From contig MNYD01000057.1 of NCBI GenBank assembly GCA_001872925.1, positions 1 to 6,972 on the forward strand: 6,972 nucleotides of DNA. Reading direction: 5' to 3'. Shown in pieces: positions 1 through 6,370 of this stretch. Both the position numbers and the translations under genes were made by a program. How positions within the stretch are numbered: the stretch's first letter is position 1; every line of letters starts with the position of its first letter. Under the pieces are notes generated by a model. It saw only the letters and a list, made by a program, of their open reading frames with translations, ran no database searches and was not told the DNA's origin. Source of the stretch: Dehalococcoidia bacterium CG2_30_46_19 (GTDB taxonomy: Bacteria > Chloroflexota > Dehalococcoidia > GIF9 > AB-539-J10).

Positions 1-645
1 GGTGATGCCAAACCAGCGGTGGTGAGAATATTTGATGAACCTGAAACTGCAAGATACTTTGAAGAAATAGGGAACAAAGTAACGCTTATCTTCATCTCCG
101 AAGGTGAAACAGACTTCGTAGAGCTTGAAGGCAAAACAATTAAGAGAATTGCTGAGGAAAATGGAGGAGCATCTACGGGGGAAAAGCCCGTTGATATATG
201 GCTTGAAAAGCGGTTCGATATAGGTTTAGGTCCTATCATAATGCAACAGGGTGGAATTGTAGACACGATTGAGGTTGTTTCTCTATTCAAAGATGCCGCT
301 AATCTCTATAGCGATATGGTTTCCGCAATGAGGGCAGTGGAGGGTGCTATATCGGTTTCGGGACATTTTTCACATTTTTACCGGGAAGGAGCTTGTCTCT
401 ATATCACCTTCGCTGGTTTTCCCAAAGACCCGCTCCGTTATTACAAGGATACCTGGACTGCTGCTATGGAAGCCACTTTAAGAAACAACGGCTCCATTAG
501 CCACCACCATGGAATTGGATTCTGGAGAAAGGATTTCATGCAGCAGGAGCTAGGTCCCCACGGCGTAGAACTGCTCCGGAGAATCAAACTTGCGTTAGAC
601 CCAAATGGTATTTTGAACAAGGGAAAACTTATAGATGGAAAATAA
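1..645 (+). CDS. FAD-linked oxidase, alkyldihydroxyacetonephosphate synthase-like, C-terminal part (5' end outside window)
   Basis: The frame is open from the first base, so this is the last ~214 residues of a longer protein. The N-terminal PCMH-type FAD-binding domain expected for the family lies off the window. What is visible is the FAD-oxidase_C domain. It has a VDTIEV strand (~nt 259-276), then GHFSHFYREGACLYITFAG (nt 361-417), the tripeptide HHH followed by GIG (nt 502-519), and the end motif KLALDPNGILNKGKL. The SHHHGIG motif and the GACLY segment match alkyl-DHAP synthase (AGPS) rather than glycolate oxidase GlcD, which has EHGIG there. In AGPS the HHH motif and a nearby Tyr are catalytically important. 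AGPS exchanges the acyl group of acyl-DHAP for a fatty alcohol, a redox-neutral reaction. Here the next gene encodes a GlcF/GlpC-like Fe-S protein, overlapping by 11 bases, which instead suggests a dehydrogenase passing electrons on. Family assignment is firm; substrate is not known. Confidence 0.85.
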   Translation, partial: GDAKPAVVRIFDEPETARYFEEIGNKVTLIFISEGETDFVELEGKTIKRIAEENGGASTGEKPVDIWLEKRFDIGLGPIIMQQGGIVDTIEVVSLFKDAANLYSDMVSAMRAVEGAISVSGHFSHFYREGACLYITFAGFPKDPLRYYKDTWTAAMEATLRNNGSISHHHGIGFWRKDFMQQELGPHGVELLRRIKLALDPNGILNKGKLIDGK

Positions 646-1708
646 AAAGGAATTGGAACAAATCACAAATTGTGCCCTGTGTGCCAATATGTGTAAACAC
701 GGTTGTCCGGTATATCTTGCCACAGGAAATGAAACAGTTACGCCTCAGAAAAAGGCGCGCCTCATTCTATATGAAAAGAAAGCGTTTATTGAGGATGAAA
801 AGGGCTTTTTCGATGTGATGTTCCAGTGTGCCATGTGCGGGGCATGTAAACTAAATTGCCTTTACGATAATTTTGACCTCCGGGATTTTATTCAAAAAGA
901 GCGAAACGAAGCTTTCAAAAAAGGCATCCTTCCTGATGAAACAAGGAAGAGGGTGGAAACATTTGCCAGGTTTGGTAATCCTAACGGTGAGCGCCGACTT
1001 ATTCAAAAGGGAGAGGGAGAGATTGGTTATTTCATCTCTTGTTCTACATACAGTGACCAACAATTGCTGAAGGCGGTAGAGAGGATTTTGGCAAAGAATG
1101 GCGACCACGTTCAAGAATTCGGCGGTGGTGATATCTGCTGTGGTGCCCCTCTCTACTATGCTGGAGATTCGGAAGGTTTTAAAAAGGCAGCAGGAAAAAT
1201 GAAGGAGAAAATTGAACAAAGGAAGCTCCAGAAGGTGATTATAAGCTGTCCAACCTGCATAAAAATGATGACGGAAATATACCCTGAGGTAGGCGTTCAC
1301 CTTGATATTGAATTTATTCATATCACAAAATTTCTCCATACCCTCCTCAAGGAAGGAAAGATAACGGTAAACAAAGTAAATGCTACGGCAACTTTTCACG
1401 ACCCTTGCATCCTGGCAAAAGAACTTGGAATTACCACAATTCCCAGGGATATCATTAAAATGCTTGGTTTTGAGCTCAAGGAGCCGATTTATTTGGGGAA
1501 GGAGGCTCATTGCTGTGGTGGGGTACCCGGAGGAAGAATTGGAGATAGCAAACTTGTCAGCAAGGTTAATGCAATGCGCATCAATGAGCTCAAGGAAACT
1601 GCCGCCGATGTTTATATCTCGGCATGTCCTACCTGTAAAGCTGTTTTATCCGATATGGATATGAAAGATATCGCTGAAGTTGTGGCGGAGCAGATTATCG
1701 ATGGATGA
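635..1708 (+). CDS. GlpC/GlcF/HdrD-like (Fe-S)-binding protein with two CCG domains
   Basis: A complete soluble 357-residue electron-transfer protein. Its N-terminal di-cluster ferredoxin domain has C13-x2-C16-x3-C20-x3-C24-P and C65-x2-C68-x2-C71-x3-C75; the second lacks the usual proline after the last cysteine. Two cysteine-rich CCG domains follow. The first has C136, CCG at 168-170 and CPTC at 205-208. The second has HDPC ending at C258, CCG at 293-295 and CPTC at 331-334. Both carry the full cysteine set that binds a noncubane 4Fe-4S cluster in HdrB-type proteins. Relatives are GlpC (anaerobic G3P dehydrogenase), GlcF (glycolate oxidase) and HdrD, all taking electrons from a flavoprotein and passing them towards quinone, ferredoxin or a disulfide. 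No membrane segment is seen. The ATG lies 10 bases after AAGGGA (619-624) and overlaps the previous gene by 11 bases, so translation is probably coupled. It could serve the upstream oxidase, the downstream GlpA-like protein, or both. Confidence 0.9.
   Translation: MENKKELEQITNCALCANMCKHGCPVYLATGNETVTPQKKARLILYEKKAFIEDEKGFFDVMFQCAMCGACKLNCLYDNFDLRDFIQKERNEAFKKGILPDETRKRVETFARFGNPNGERRLIQKGEGEIGYFISCSTYSDQQLLKAVERILAKNGDHVQEFGGGDICCGAPLYYAGDSEGFKKAAGKMKEKIEQRKLQKVIISCPTCIKMMTEIYPEVGVHLDIEFIHITKFLHTLLKEGKITVNKVNATATFHDPCILAKELGITTIPRDIIKMLGFELKEPIYLGKEAHCCGGVPGGRIGDSKLVSKVNAMRINELKETAADVYISACPTCKAVLSDMDMKDIAEVVAEQIIDG
1684..1690 (+). promoter_or_regulatory. Ribosome binding site deciding the start of the GlpA-like gene
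   Basis: GGCGGAG lies 10 bases upstream of ATG 1701. It supports that ATG over the in-frame TTG at 1680, which would add seven residues and has no comparable site. The site is inside the end of the upstream Fe-S gene, consistent with coupled translation. Confidence 0.6.
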
Positions 1709-3431
1709 GAAGAAGCTAGCAGGAACCATACAAGGCGAAATAGAAAAGACGACCAGCGAGAAAGCAACGGTCATTATTAAAGATAGCATTGCAAAATTAA
1801 CCGGGCAATTCTCCTCCTATCAAAGCGTCGTAGATGCTGGACATATTGCCGCTAATTTTGAGCAAATCAGGGAGGTAGTAAATGAAATTGATCATCCCGG
1901 CAAGAAACCCTTCGTTCCACCCCCAAAGGTATCTGATGAACTTAACGGAAAGGAATTCGACGTTGTTATCGTCGGTGGAGGCATAATTGGCGTAGCAATC
2001 GCCAGAGAACTCTCACGATTTAACCTGAGTATTGCCCTACTTGAAAGGCATGAAGACCTGGGGATGGACCAAACAACACATAGCAACGCCATGGTACATC
2101 CTGCTTTCCTTACTGAACATGGCACGCTGAAGTGGGAGATGAACTATAAGGGAAATGCAATGTATGATGAAGTTGCCAGCCAACTTGATGTCGATTTCAA
2201 ACGGATAGGGACGCTTGTTGTTTGTGAAAACCCCGAGCACGAGCTGATGATCCCGGTCCTGATGAACCTGACCAAGAAACACAAGGACCCGGTTCCCAAG
2301 GAGTTAAACCGGGAGGAATTGGATAAAGTTGAGCCAGGGCTGGCACCAAATATCAAAAGGGGCGCGCTTGTGTGGAACACAGGCATTATCTCTGTATTTG
2401 AGCTCATCGTTGCTTGTGCTGAGAATGCTCTGGCAAACGGAGTGCAGTTCTTTCTCGATACGAGCGTAATCGGAGTCCAAACCGAGGAACGAAGCATTAA
2501 AGCAGTAAACACAACAAGAGGCACCATTAAAACGCATATCTTAATCAATGCTGCCGGGCTGTATGGCGACAAGATTGCCGAATTTGCTGGAGATAGGTTC
2601 TTTACCATCCACCCCAGGAAAGGAGAAACAATCATCTTTGATAAATCTTACCAGCCGATAAGAACGGTTTTAGCTTCGTTTAGCATGGCGGGAGAGAGAG
2701 AGGGATATTCCAAGGGAGGAGGCCTCATCCCCACGATTGATGGCAACCTCCAGTTTGGGCCAACGGCAGAAGAGGTACAGGATAGAGAGGACGTTTCCAC
2801 CACATCTATGGGGCGTGAAATATTATTTAATAAATTTGGGCTATTAACTGAGCAACTTAAGCCATACTATGAGAAACCTGATAAAAGTAAAATTATCGCT
2901 CATTTTGCTGGGTGTCGAGCAGCGACATATAAGGAGGATTTCATCATCGAGCCCTCTAAAAAGGTAAGGGGATTAATTCACGTTGTGGGTATTCAATCTC
3001 CGGGACTTGCAGCGATGCCGGCCATTGTCGAGAGGGTGAAGGAAATTGTGACCGAGGAGTGGCATCCCGCTGAGAATGCGCGATTTAACCCAAGAAGAAA
3101 AAGAATTAAACCTTTCTCGGGATTGGATGACAAAGAAAGGGAAGAACTTATCCGAATAAACCCTCTATATGGGCATATTGTGTGCCGTTGTGAGCATGTG
3201 ACCGAAGGTGAGATTGTAGATGCACTTCACAGAGGCATTCCAGTAAGAAGCATCGATGCCATTAAAAGGAGAGCAAGGGCAGGCATGGGAAGATGCCAGG
3301 GTGGATTTTGCATGCCTAGGGTTTTAGAAATTATCAGCCGGGAGATGAATATTAACAAGGAATCGGTGACAAAGAACGGGGGAAAGTCTTTCATCCTGAC
3401 TGGAAAAGTAAAAAAGGAGGTAAGAAAATGA
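1701..3431 (+). CDS. glpA: GlpA-like FAD-dependent glycerol-3-phosphate dehydrogenase family protein with C-terminal BFD-like [2Fe-2S] domain
   Basis: Predicted 576-residue DAO-family flavoprotein; family members oxidise glycerol 3-phosphate (or a related phosphate ester or amine) to the keto compound. The dinucleotide-binding site is FDVVIVGGGIIG at residues 86-97. The substrate/FAD domain runs to about residue 450, with NAAGLYGD (283-290) and GIQSPGLAAMPAI (430-442), both typical of the GlpA-type branch. The C-terminal BFD-like ferredoxin domain has C495-R-C497 and C532-x4-C537, enough for one [2Fe-2S] cluster. Unusually, about 85 residues precede the Rossmann motif: a charged Lys/Glu-rich stretch, then a proline-rich linker (KKPFVPPPK, 68-76). 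Relatives of this type usually begin close to the Rossmann motif. The start overlaps the Fe-S gene by 8 bases and the end overlaps the kinase by 4 bases (ATGA), so it sits tightly in the operon. The neighbouring kinase, second flavoprotein and DUF1667 favour a glycerol or similar polyol pathway. The gene symbol is by family; the exact substrate is inferred. Confidence 0.85.
   Translation: MDEKKLAGTIQGEIEKTTSEKATVIIKDSIAKLTGQFSSYQSVVDAGHIAANFEQIREVVNEIDHPGKKPFVPPPKVSDELNGKEFDVVIVGGGIIGVAIARELSRFNLSIALLERHEDLGMDQTTHSNAMVHPAFLTEHGTLKWEMNYKGNAMYDEVASQLDVDFKRIGTLVVCENPEHELMIPVLMNLTKKHKDPVPKELNREELDKVEPGLAPNIKRGALVWNTGIISVFELIVACAENALANGVQFFLDTSVIGVQTEERSIKAVNTTRGTIKTHILINAAGLYGDKIAEFAGDRFFTIHPRKGETIIFDKSYQPIRTVLASFSMAGEREGYSKGGGLIPTIDGNLQFGPTAEEVQDREDVSTTSMGREILFNKFGLLTEQLKPYYEKPDKSKIIAHFAGCRAATYKEDFIIEPSKKVRGLIHVVGIQSPGLAAMPAIVERVKEIVTEEWHPAENARFNPRRKRIKPFSGLDDKEREELIRINPLYGHIVCRCEHVTEGEIVDALHRGIPVRSIDAIKRRARAGMGRCQGGFCMPRVLEIISREMNINKESVTKNGGKSFILTGKVKKEVRK
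3414..3420 (+). promoter_or_regulatory. Strong Shine-Dalgarno for the FGGY kinase
   Basis: AAGGAGG is a near-perfect anti-16S match, seven bases before ATG 3428. It lies within the last codons of the GlpA-like gene, whose TGA overlaps the kinase ATG as ATGA. It is the best ribosome binding site in the window and suggests high kinase translation. Confidence 0.8.
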
Positions 3432-4954
3432 AGTATTTTATGGTGATTGATGGGGGGACACAAAATATAAAGGCATTTATCTTTGATGCAAAGGGGAACG
3501 AGGTATATGGCGAAGCATGCCCGGTAACCCCATATTTTTCTGTTCAACCTAGTTTTGCGGAGCAGGATGCCGAAAAGTATCTCGAAATTACCGAAAAGGT
3601 AACCAGGAGTGTAGTGGAAAATTCCCATGTTCCCAAGGATGAGATTGCCGCCGTTGCTATCACCACTCATAGAAGCACGATTGTGCCCGTTGACAAAGAT
3701 GGCAAACCTGTTCGCCCGGCAATTACCTGGCTTGATGAGCGTAAAACAGAGGGGCTGAATTTGCCCGCTGGACTCGAGACACTCACAGTGCTAAAAGAAT
3801 ACCAGAGAAGGTCTAAATTTAATTGGCTGAAAAAGTATGAGCCGGAAAGCTACGATAAAACACACATATTTCTCACCATCTCATCGTATATCTTTCATGC
3901 TCTAACTGGCGAATTCAAAGACTGTTCCTCCATGATAGTGGGCTTGTTCCCTGTTGACCTGGAGGGACTTCAATGGCATCCGAGCGAGGTGGTATACGAA
4001 ATTTTCGGAGTTGAGCGTGCAAAACTCCCCCCTCTTGTTTCTCCCGCTGAGATTGCCGGAACGGTTTCCAAGAAAGGGGCAAAAAGTTTCGGAGTGCCAC
4101 AAGGGCTTCCGATAATCATCGGGGCAGGTGATAAACAATCTGAACTGCTAGGTGCTGGCGTAATAAGTAATGATATCGCCGAAGTTAGCTATGGAACAGC
4201 TGCCGTCATTGAATTATTCTCCGCTAAATATGTCGCTCATCCCGAGATGGATTTCTTCACCTGGGGAGCAGCAATTCCAAAGCACTGGGCACTTGAAGGA
4301 TTCGTGGGGAGTGGATACTGGATGGTCTCGTGGTTCAAAAGGGAGTTCGCCAAATCTGAGGAAGAAGAGGCAGAGAAACTTAAGATAGCGCCAGAGGACC
4401 TGCTGAACAAAGAAATTAAGAAAATTCCCGCTGGTTCTATGGGGTTGATTCTCCTGCCTTATTGGCACCCACGTGAAAATGAACCTCTCTCCAAAGGTGC
4501 CATAATAGGATTCTCCGGGGAGCACGCCCGAGCGCATGTTTATCGGGCAATTATTGAAGGCATCGCATACGAATTACGTCGGCTGAAAGAGGAAATGGAG
4601 AAGCTTTCGGGAAGCAAAGTAAAGGAGTTGAGAGTTGGTGGTGGAGGTTCAAAAAGCGATGAAATCATGCAAATCACCGCTGATGTTTTTAATCTTCCCG
4701 CAAGGAGAGTGCATACCAGCAATCTTTCCGCATTGGGTGCTGCAATTGATGCCGCGGTTACCTTGAACATTTATCACGACTTCCCTGAAGCTGTGGACAA
4801 TATGGTGAGGGTAAAGGAGCCCTTCACTCCCCACGAGAAGAATGCGAAGACTTATGACCGGTTATTTAACGAAGTATATAAGAAGATTTATCCCGCACTT
4901 TCACCACTGTATCGCAGTATCGCTGAAATCACGGGATATCCCAAGATAACATGA
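3428..4954 (+). CDS. FGGY-family carbohydrate/polyol kinase (glycerol kinase-like, substrate uncertain)
   Basis: Complete 508-residue ATP-dependent kinase, the usual length for the FGGY family, expected in the cytoplasm. N-terminal phosphate/ATP loop: IDGGTQNIKAFIFD (7-20). Substrate-lobe motifs: HRS at 81-83, ITWLDER at 99-105, and GAGDKQ at 232-237, with D235 as the predicted catalytic base. SYGT at 254-257 and the adenine-site GGGGSKSD at 404-411 complete the fold. By eye alignment to E. coli GlpK, R83, W103, Y135 and D245 are matched by R82, W101, Y125 and D235. GlpK E84, Q246 and F270 become S83, K236 and V260. That pattern is glycerol kinase-like in part but may mean another small polyol or ketose. 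Preceded by a strong Shine-Dalgarno and overlapping the GlpA-like gene by ATGA, so it belongs to the same transcript. It probably makes the phosphorylated substrate for the adjacent oxidoreductases. Alternatives are a xylulokinase- or erythritol kinase-like enzyme. Confidence 0.9.
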   Translation: MKYFMVIDGGTQNIKAFIFDAKGNEVYGEACPVTPYFSVQPSFAEQDAEKYLEITEKVTRSVVENSHVPKDEIAAVAITTHRSTIVPVDKDGKPVRPAITWLDERKTEGLNLPAGLETLTVLKEYQRRSKFNWLKKYEPESYDKTHIFLTISSYIFHALTGEFKDCSSMIVGLFPVDLEGLQWHPSEVVYEIFGVERAKLPPLVSPAEIAGTVSKKGAKSFGVPQGLPIIIGAGDKQSELLGAGVISNDIAEVSYGTAAVIELFSAKYVAHPEMDFFTWGAAIPKHWALEGFVGSGYWMVSWFKREFAKSEEEEAEKLKIAPEDLLNKEIKKIPAGSMGLILLPYWHPRENEPLSKGAIIGFSGEHARAHVYRAIIEGIAYELRRLKEEMEKLSGSKVKELRVGGGGSKSDEIMQITADVFNLPARRVHTSNLSALGAAIDAAVTLNIYHDFPEAVDNMVRVKEPFTPHEKNAKTYDRLFNEVYKKIYPALSPLYRSIAEITGYPKIT

Positions 4955-4995
4955 GGATGGCAGAGTATCTATTAAAGTTAACCGCAAAAATATTT

Positions 4996-5096
4996 ATAAA
5001 TTCGCTTGCTTTCCTGGAATGTCAAATCCCCCTTTACGGGGGCGTTGAACCCCCTTTTCTAAAGGGGGATTTAGAGGGATTTTTATACGAAGTTAT
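4996..5096 (+). repeat. Nested palindromic dispersed repeat, MITE-like, in the kinase-flavoprotein gap
   Basis: The core is a perfect 12-base inverted repeat, AAATCCCCCTTT (5024-5035) and AAAGGGGGATTT (5061-5072). It encloses a second stem of GGGGG (5038-5042) and CCCCC (5050-5054) around a seven-base loop. A degenerate half unit, AGAGGGATTTTT, follows at 5073-5084. Repeats of this AAATCCCCC...GGGGGATTT style are scattered through many bacterial genomes. The core is flanked by ATAAATTCG (4996-5004) and CGAAGTTAT (5088-5096), inverted with 8 of 9 bases matching. They may mark element ends, giving a unit of about 101 bases; I see no clear target-site duplication. Transcribed, the core could fold strongly and end in a short T-run (5080-5084). 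It might thus attenuate expression of the two downstream genes or block RNA decay. Copy number elsewhere in the genome cannot be judged here. Confidence 0.7.
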
Positions 5097-5105
5097 GCGG
5101 GATAC

Positions 5106-5111
5106 TATAGT
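5106..5111 (+). promoter_or_regulatory. Possible -10 element upstream of the flavoprotein gene
   Basis: TATAGT, inside the palindrome ACTATAGT (5104-5111), resembles a sigma-70 -10 box and lies 12 bases before ATG 5124. The -35 region at suitable spacing is poor. If used, the transcript would be nearly leaderless, which would fit the missing Shine-Dalgarno at that start. Weak call. Confidence 0.2.
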
Positions 5112-5123
5112 TTTATAACGAAA

Positions 5124-6368
5124 ATGCAAGTGGAAGCTGATGTAACTGTGATAGGCAGCGGACCCGCCGGGCTTACTGCGGCACTCTATGCTCATAAAAG
5201 CGGCGCTAAAAACGTTCTGCTACTTGAGAGAGAGGAGGAGCTCGGTGGAATTCTAAAACAGTGCATACACAATGGCTTTGGCCTGGAGCAATTTAAAAAA
5301 GACTACACCGGGCCGGAGTATGCCGAACGCCTTATTGAAGAGCTGGAGAAAACAAATGTGCAATATTTCTTGAATACGATGGTGGTTTCCCTTTCGCCGA
5401 ATAAGACCATCACCGCAGTGAATCCCGAAAAGGGTGTATTTCACATAGAATCAAAAAGTGTTGTGCTTGCTATGGGGTGTAGAGAGCGTTCCAGGGGAAG
5501 CATTAATATTCCCGGCACCCGCCCTGCAGGAGTGTATACCGCAGGAGTGGCACAAAGGTTTGTCAATATCGATGGATATCTTCCCGGGAAAGAGGTTGTT
5601 ATTTTGGGCTCCGGGGACATCGGACTTATCATGGCAAGGAGGCTCACCCTTGAGGGTGCTCAGGTGAAAGGCGTTTATGAAATAATGGATTACCCTGGAG
5701 GATTAAAGAGGAACATCGTCCAGTGCCTCAATGACTTCGGTATCCCCCTTTATCTATCACATACGGTAACGGAGATACGTGGTAAAGAGCGTGTAGAAGG
5801 TGTTGTGGTATCTAAAGTAGACCAGAAAATGAATCCAATCGGAGGTAGTGAACAATTTATAGGGTGTGATACCCTACTCCTTTCCGTAGGACTAATCCCT
5901 GAGAATGAGTTATCCACGGAAGCGGGAATAGAGCTTACACCGATTACAAAAGGCCCCGTCACTGCGGAGACGATGGAAACAGCAGTGCCGGGAATATTTT
6001 CCTGCGGCAACGTTTCCACCGTGTTTGACCTTGTGGACTATGTTGCCGAAAGTGGCATCATTGCCGGTAGAAATGCCGCTGAATTTGCTGCTGGGGATTG
6101 GAAGGAGGAGAGAAATTCAGTTGAGGTAACTCCCGGGGAAAATGTCAGAATGCTTTTCCCCCAGCGTTATTCCTTTAAAGACGACCTTATTTTGTTTATC
6201 AGGTCGGCAAAGCCGATTGAGAAACCGGTAAATATAGAGCTCTCCCCGGCTGGGATACGCCTTAAAAGACTGTATGCCAGACCAAACGAAATGGTTAGAT
6301 TGAAGGTGCCCAGGGATAAGCTAAAGGATATTGCTGAACCTATCACGGTTTCCATAACGGAGAGATGA
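5124..6368 (+). CDS. GlpB/HcnB-like NAD(P)/FAD-dependent oxidoreductase
   Basis: Complete 414-residue flavoprotein with two dinucleotide-binding motifs: VIGSGPAG (9-16, FAD) and ILGSGDIG (160-167, NAD(P)-type site). Family landmarks are GGILKQCIHNGFG (41-53), AMGCRERSRG (116-125), IPGTRPAGVYTAG (129-141), and the FAD-proximal GIFSCGNVSTVFDLVDYV (290-307). This family is commonly encoded next to GlpA-type dehydrogenases and DUF1667 proteins in anaerobes, and is thought to act as a second flavin subunit handling electrons from the dehydrogenase. It is sometimes annotated GlpB, sometimes as a HcnB-like or thioredoxin reductase-like protein. No membrane segment is evident. The chosen ATG is the first in the frame after a stop at 5046-5048, and the Rossmann motif starts within ten residues, so it is plausible. 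It has no visible Shine-Dalgarno and is separated from the kinase by a repeat. The end overlaps the possible upstream DUF1667 start by four bases (ATGA). Confidence 0.88.
   Translation: MQVEADVTVIGSGPAGLTAALYAHKSGAKNVLLLEREEELGGILKQCIHNGFGLEQFKKDYTGPEYAERLIEELEKTNVQYFLNTMVVSLSPNKTITAVNPEKGVFHIESKSVVLAMGCRERSRGSINIPGTRPAGVYTAGVAQRFVNIDGYLPGKEVVILGSGDIGLIMARRLTLEGAQVKGVYEIMDYPGGLKRNIVQCLNDFGIPLYLSHTVTEIRGKERVEGVVVSKVDQKMNPIGGSEQFIGCDTLLLSVGLIPENELSTEAGIELTPITKGPVTAETMETAVPGIFSCGNVSTVFDLVDYVAESGIIAGRNAAEFAAGDWKEERNSVEVTPGENVRMLFPQRYSFKDDLILFIRSAKPIEKPVNIELSPAGIRLKRLYARPNEMVRLKVPRDKLKDIAEPITVSITER
6359..6364 (+). promoter_or_regulatory. Ribosome binding site deciding the DUF1667 start
   Basis: GGAGAG lies six bases before ATG 6371 but directly abuts the alternative ATG 6365. 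Spacing therefore favours 6371, which drops two residues (M-R) from the longer reading. The two ATGs are in the same frame. Confidence 0.5.
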
Positions 6369-6370
6369 GG

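Noticed and set aside
851..1510. Long antisense open frame (219 codons) opposite the Fe-S gene
   Set aside because: The + strand there has all CCG and ferredoxin cysteines in place. The antisense translation shows no family features and is explained as a shadow.
1680..1700. TTG start for the GlpA-like gene
   Set aside because: ATG 1701 has GGCGGAG at good spacing, and the extra seven residues show nothing conserved.
2144..2635. Antisense open frame (163 codons) opposite the GlpA-like gene
   Set aside because: It is fully covered by the recognised FAD domain on the + strand, with no motif or ribosome binding site of its own.
5024..5072. CRISPR array or riboswitch in the gap
   Set aside because: There is only one repeat unit with nested symmetry, no spacer pattern, and no riboswitch core recognised.
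5024..5084. Calling the palindrome an intrinsic terminator
   Set aside because: The stem is strong, but it is followed by AGAGGGA before a short T-run, and the operon's partner genes follow. A dispersed repeat explains it better.
5063..5096. Functional loxP or recombinase site
   Set aside because: Only one arm matches; the place for the opposing arm is unrelated sequence, and no recombinase gene is present.
4951..5118. Calling the gap open frame as a real small gene
   Set aside because: About half is encoded by the palindromic repeat, there is no good Shine-Dalgarno, and no family is recognised. It is kept only as a finding on possible translational coupling.
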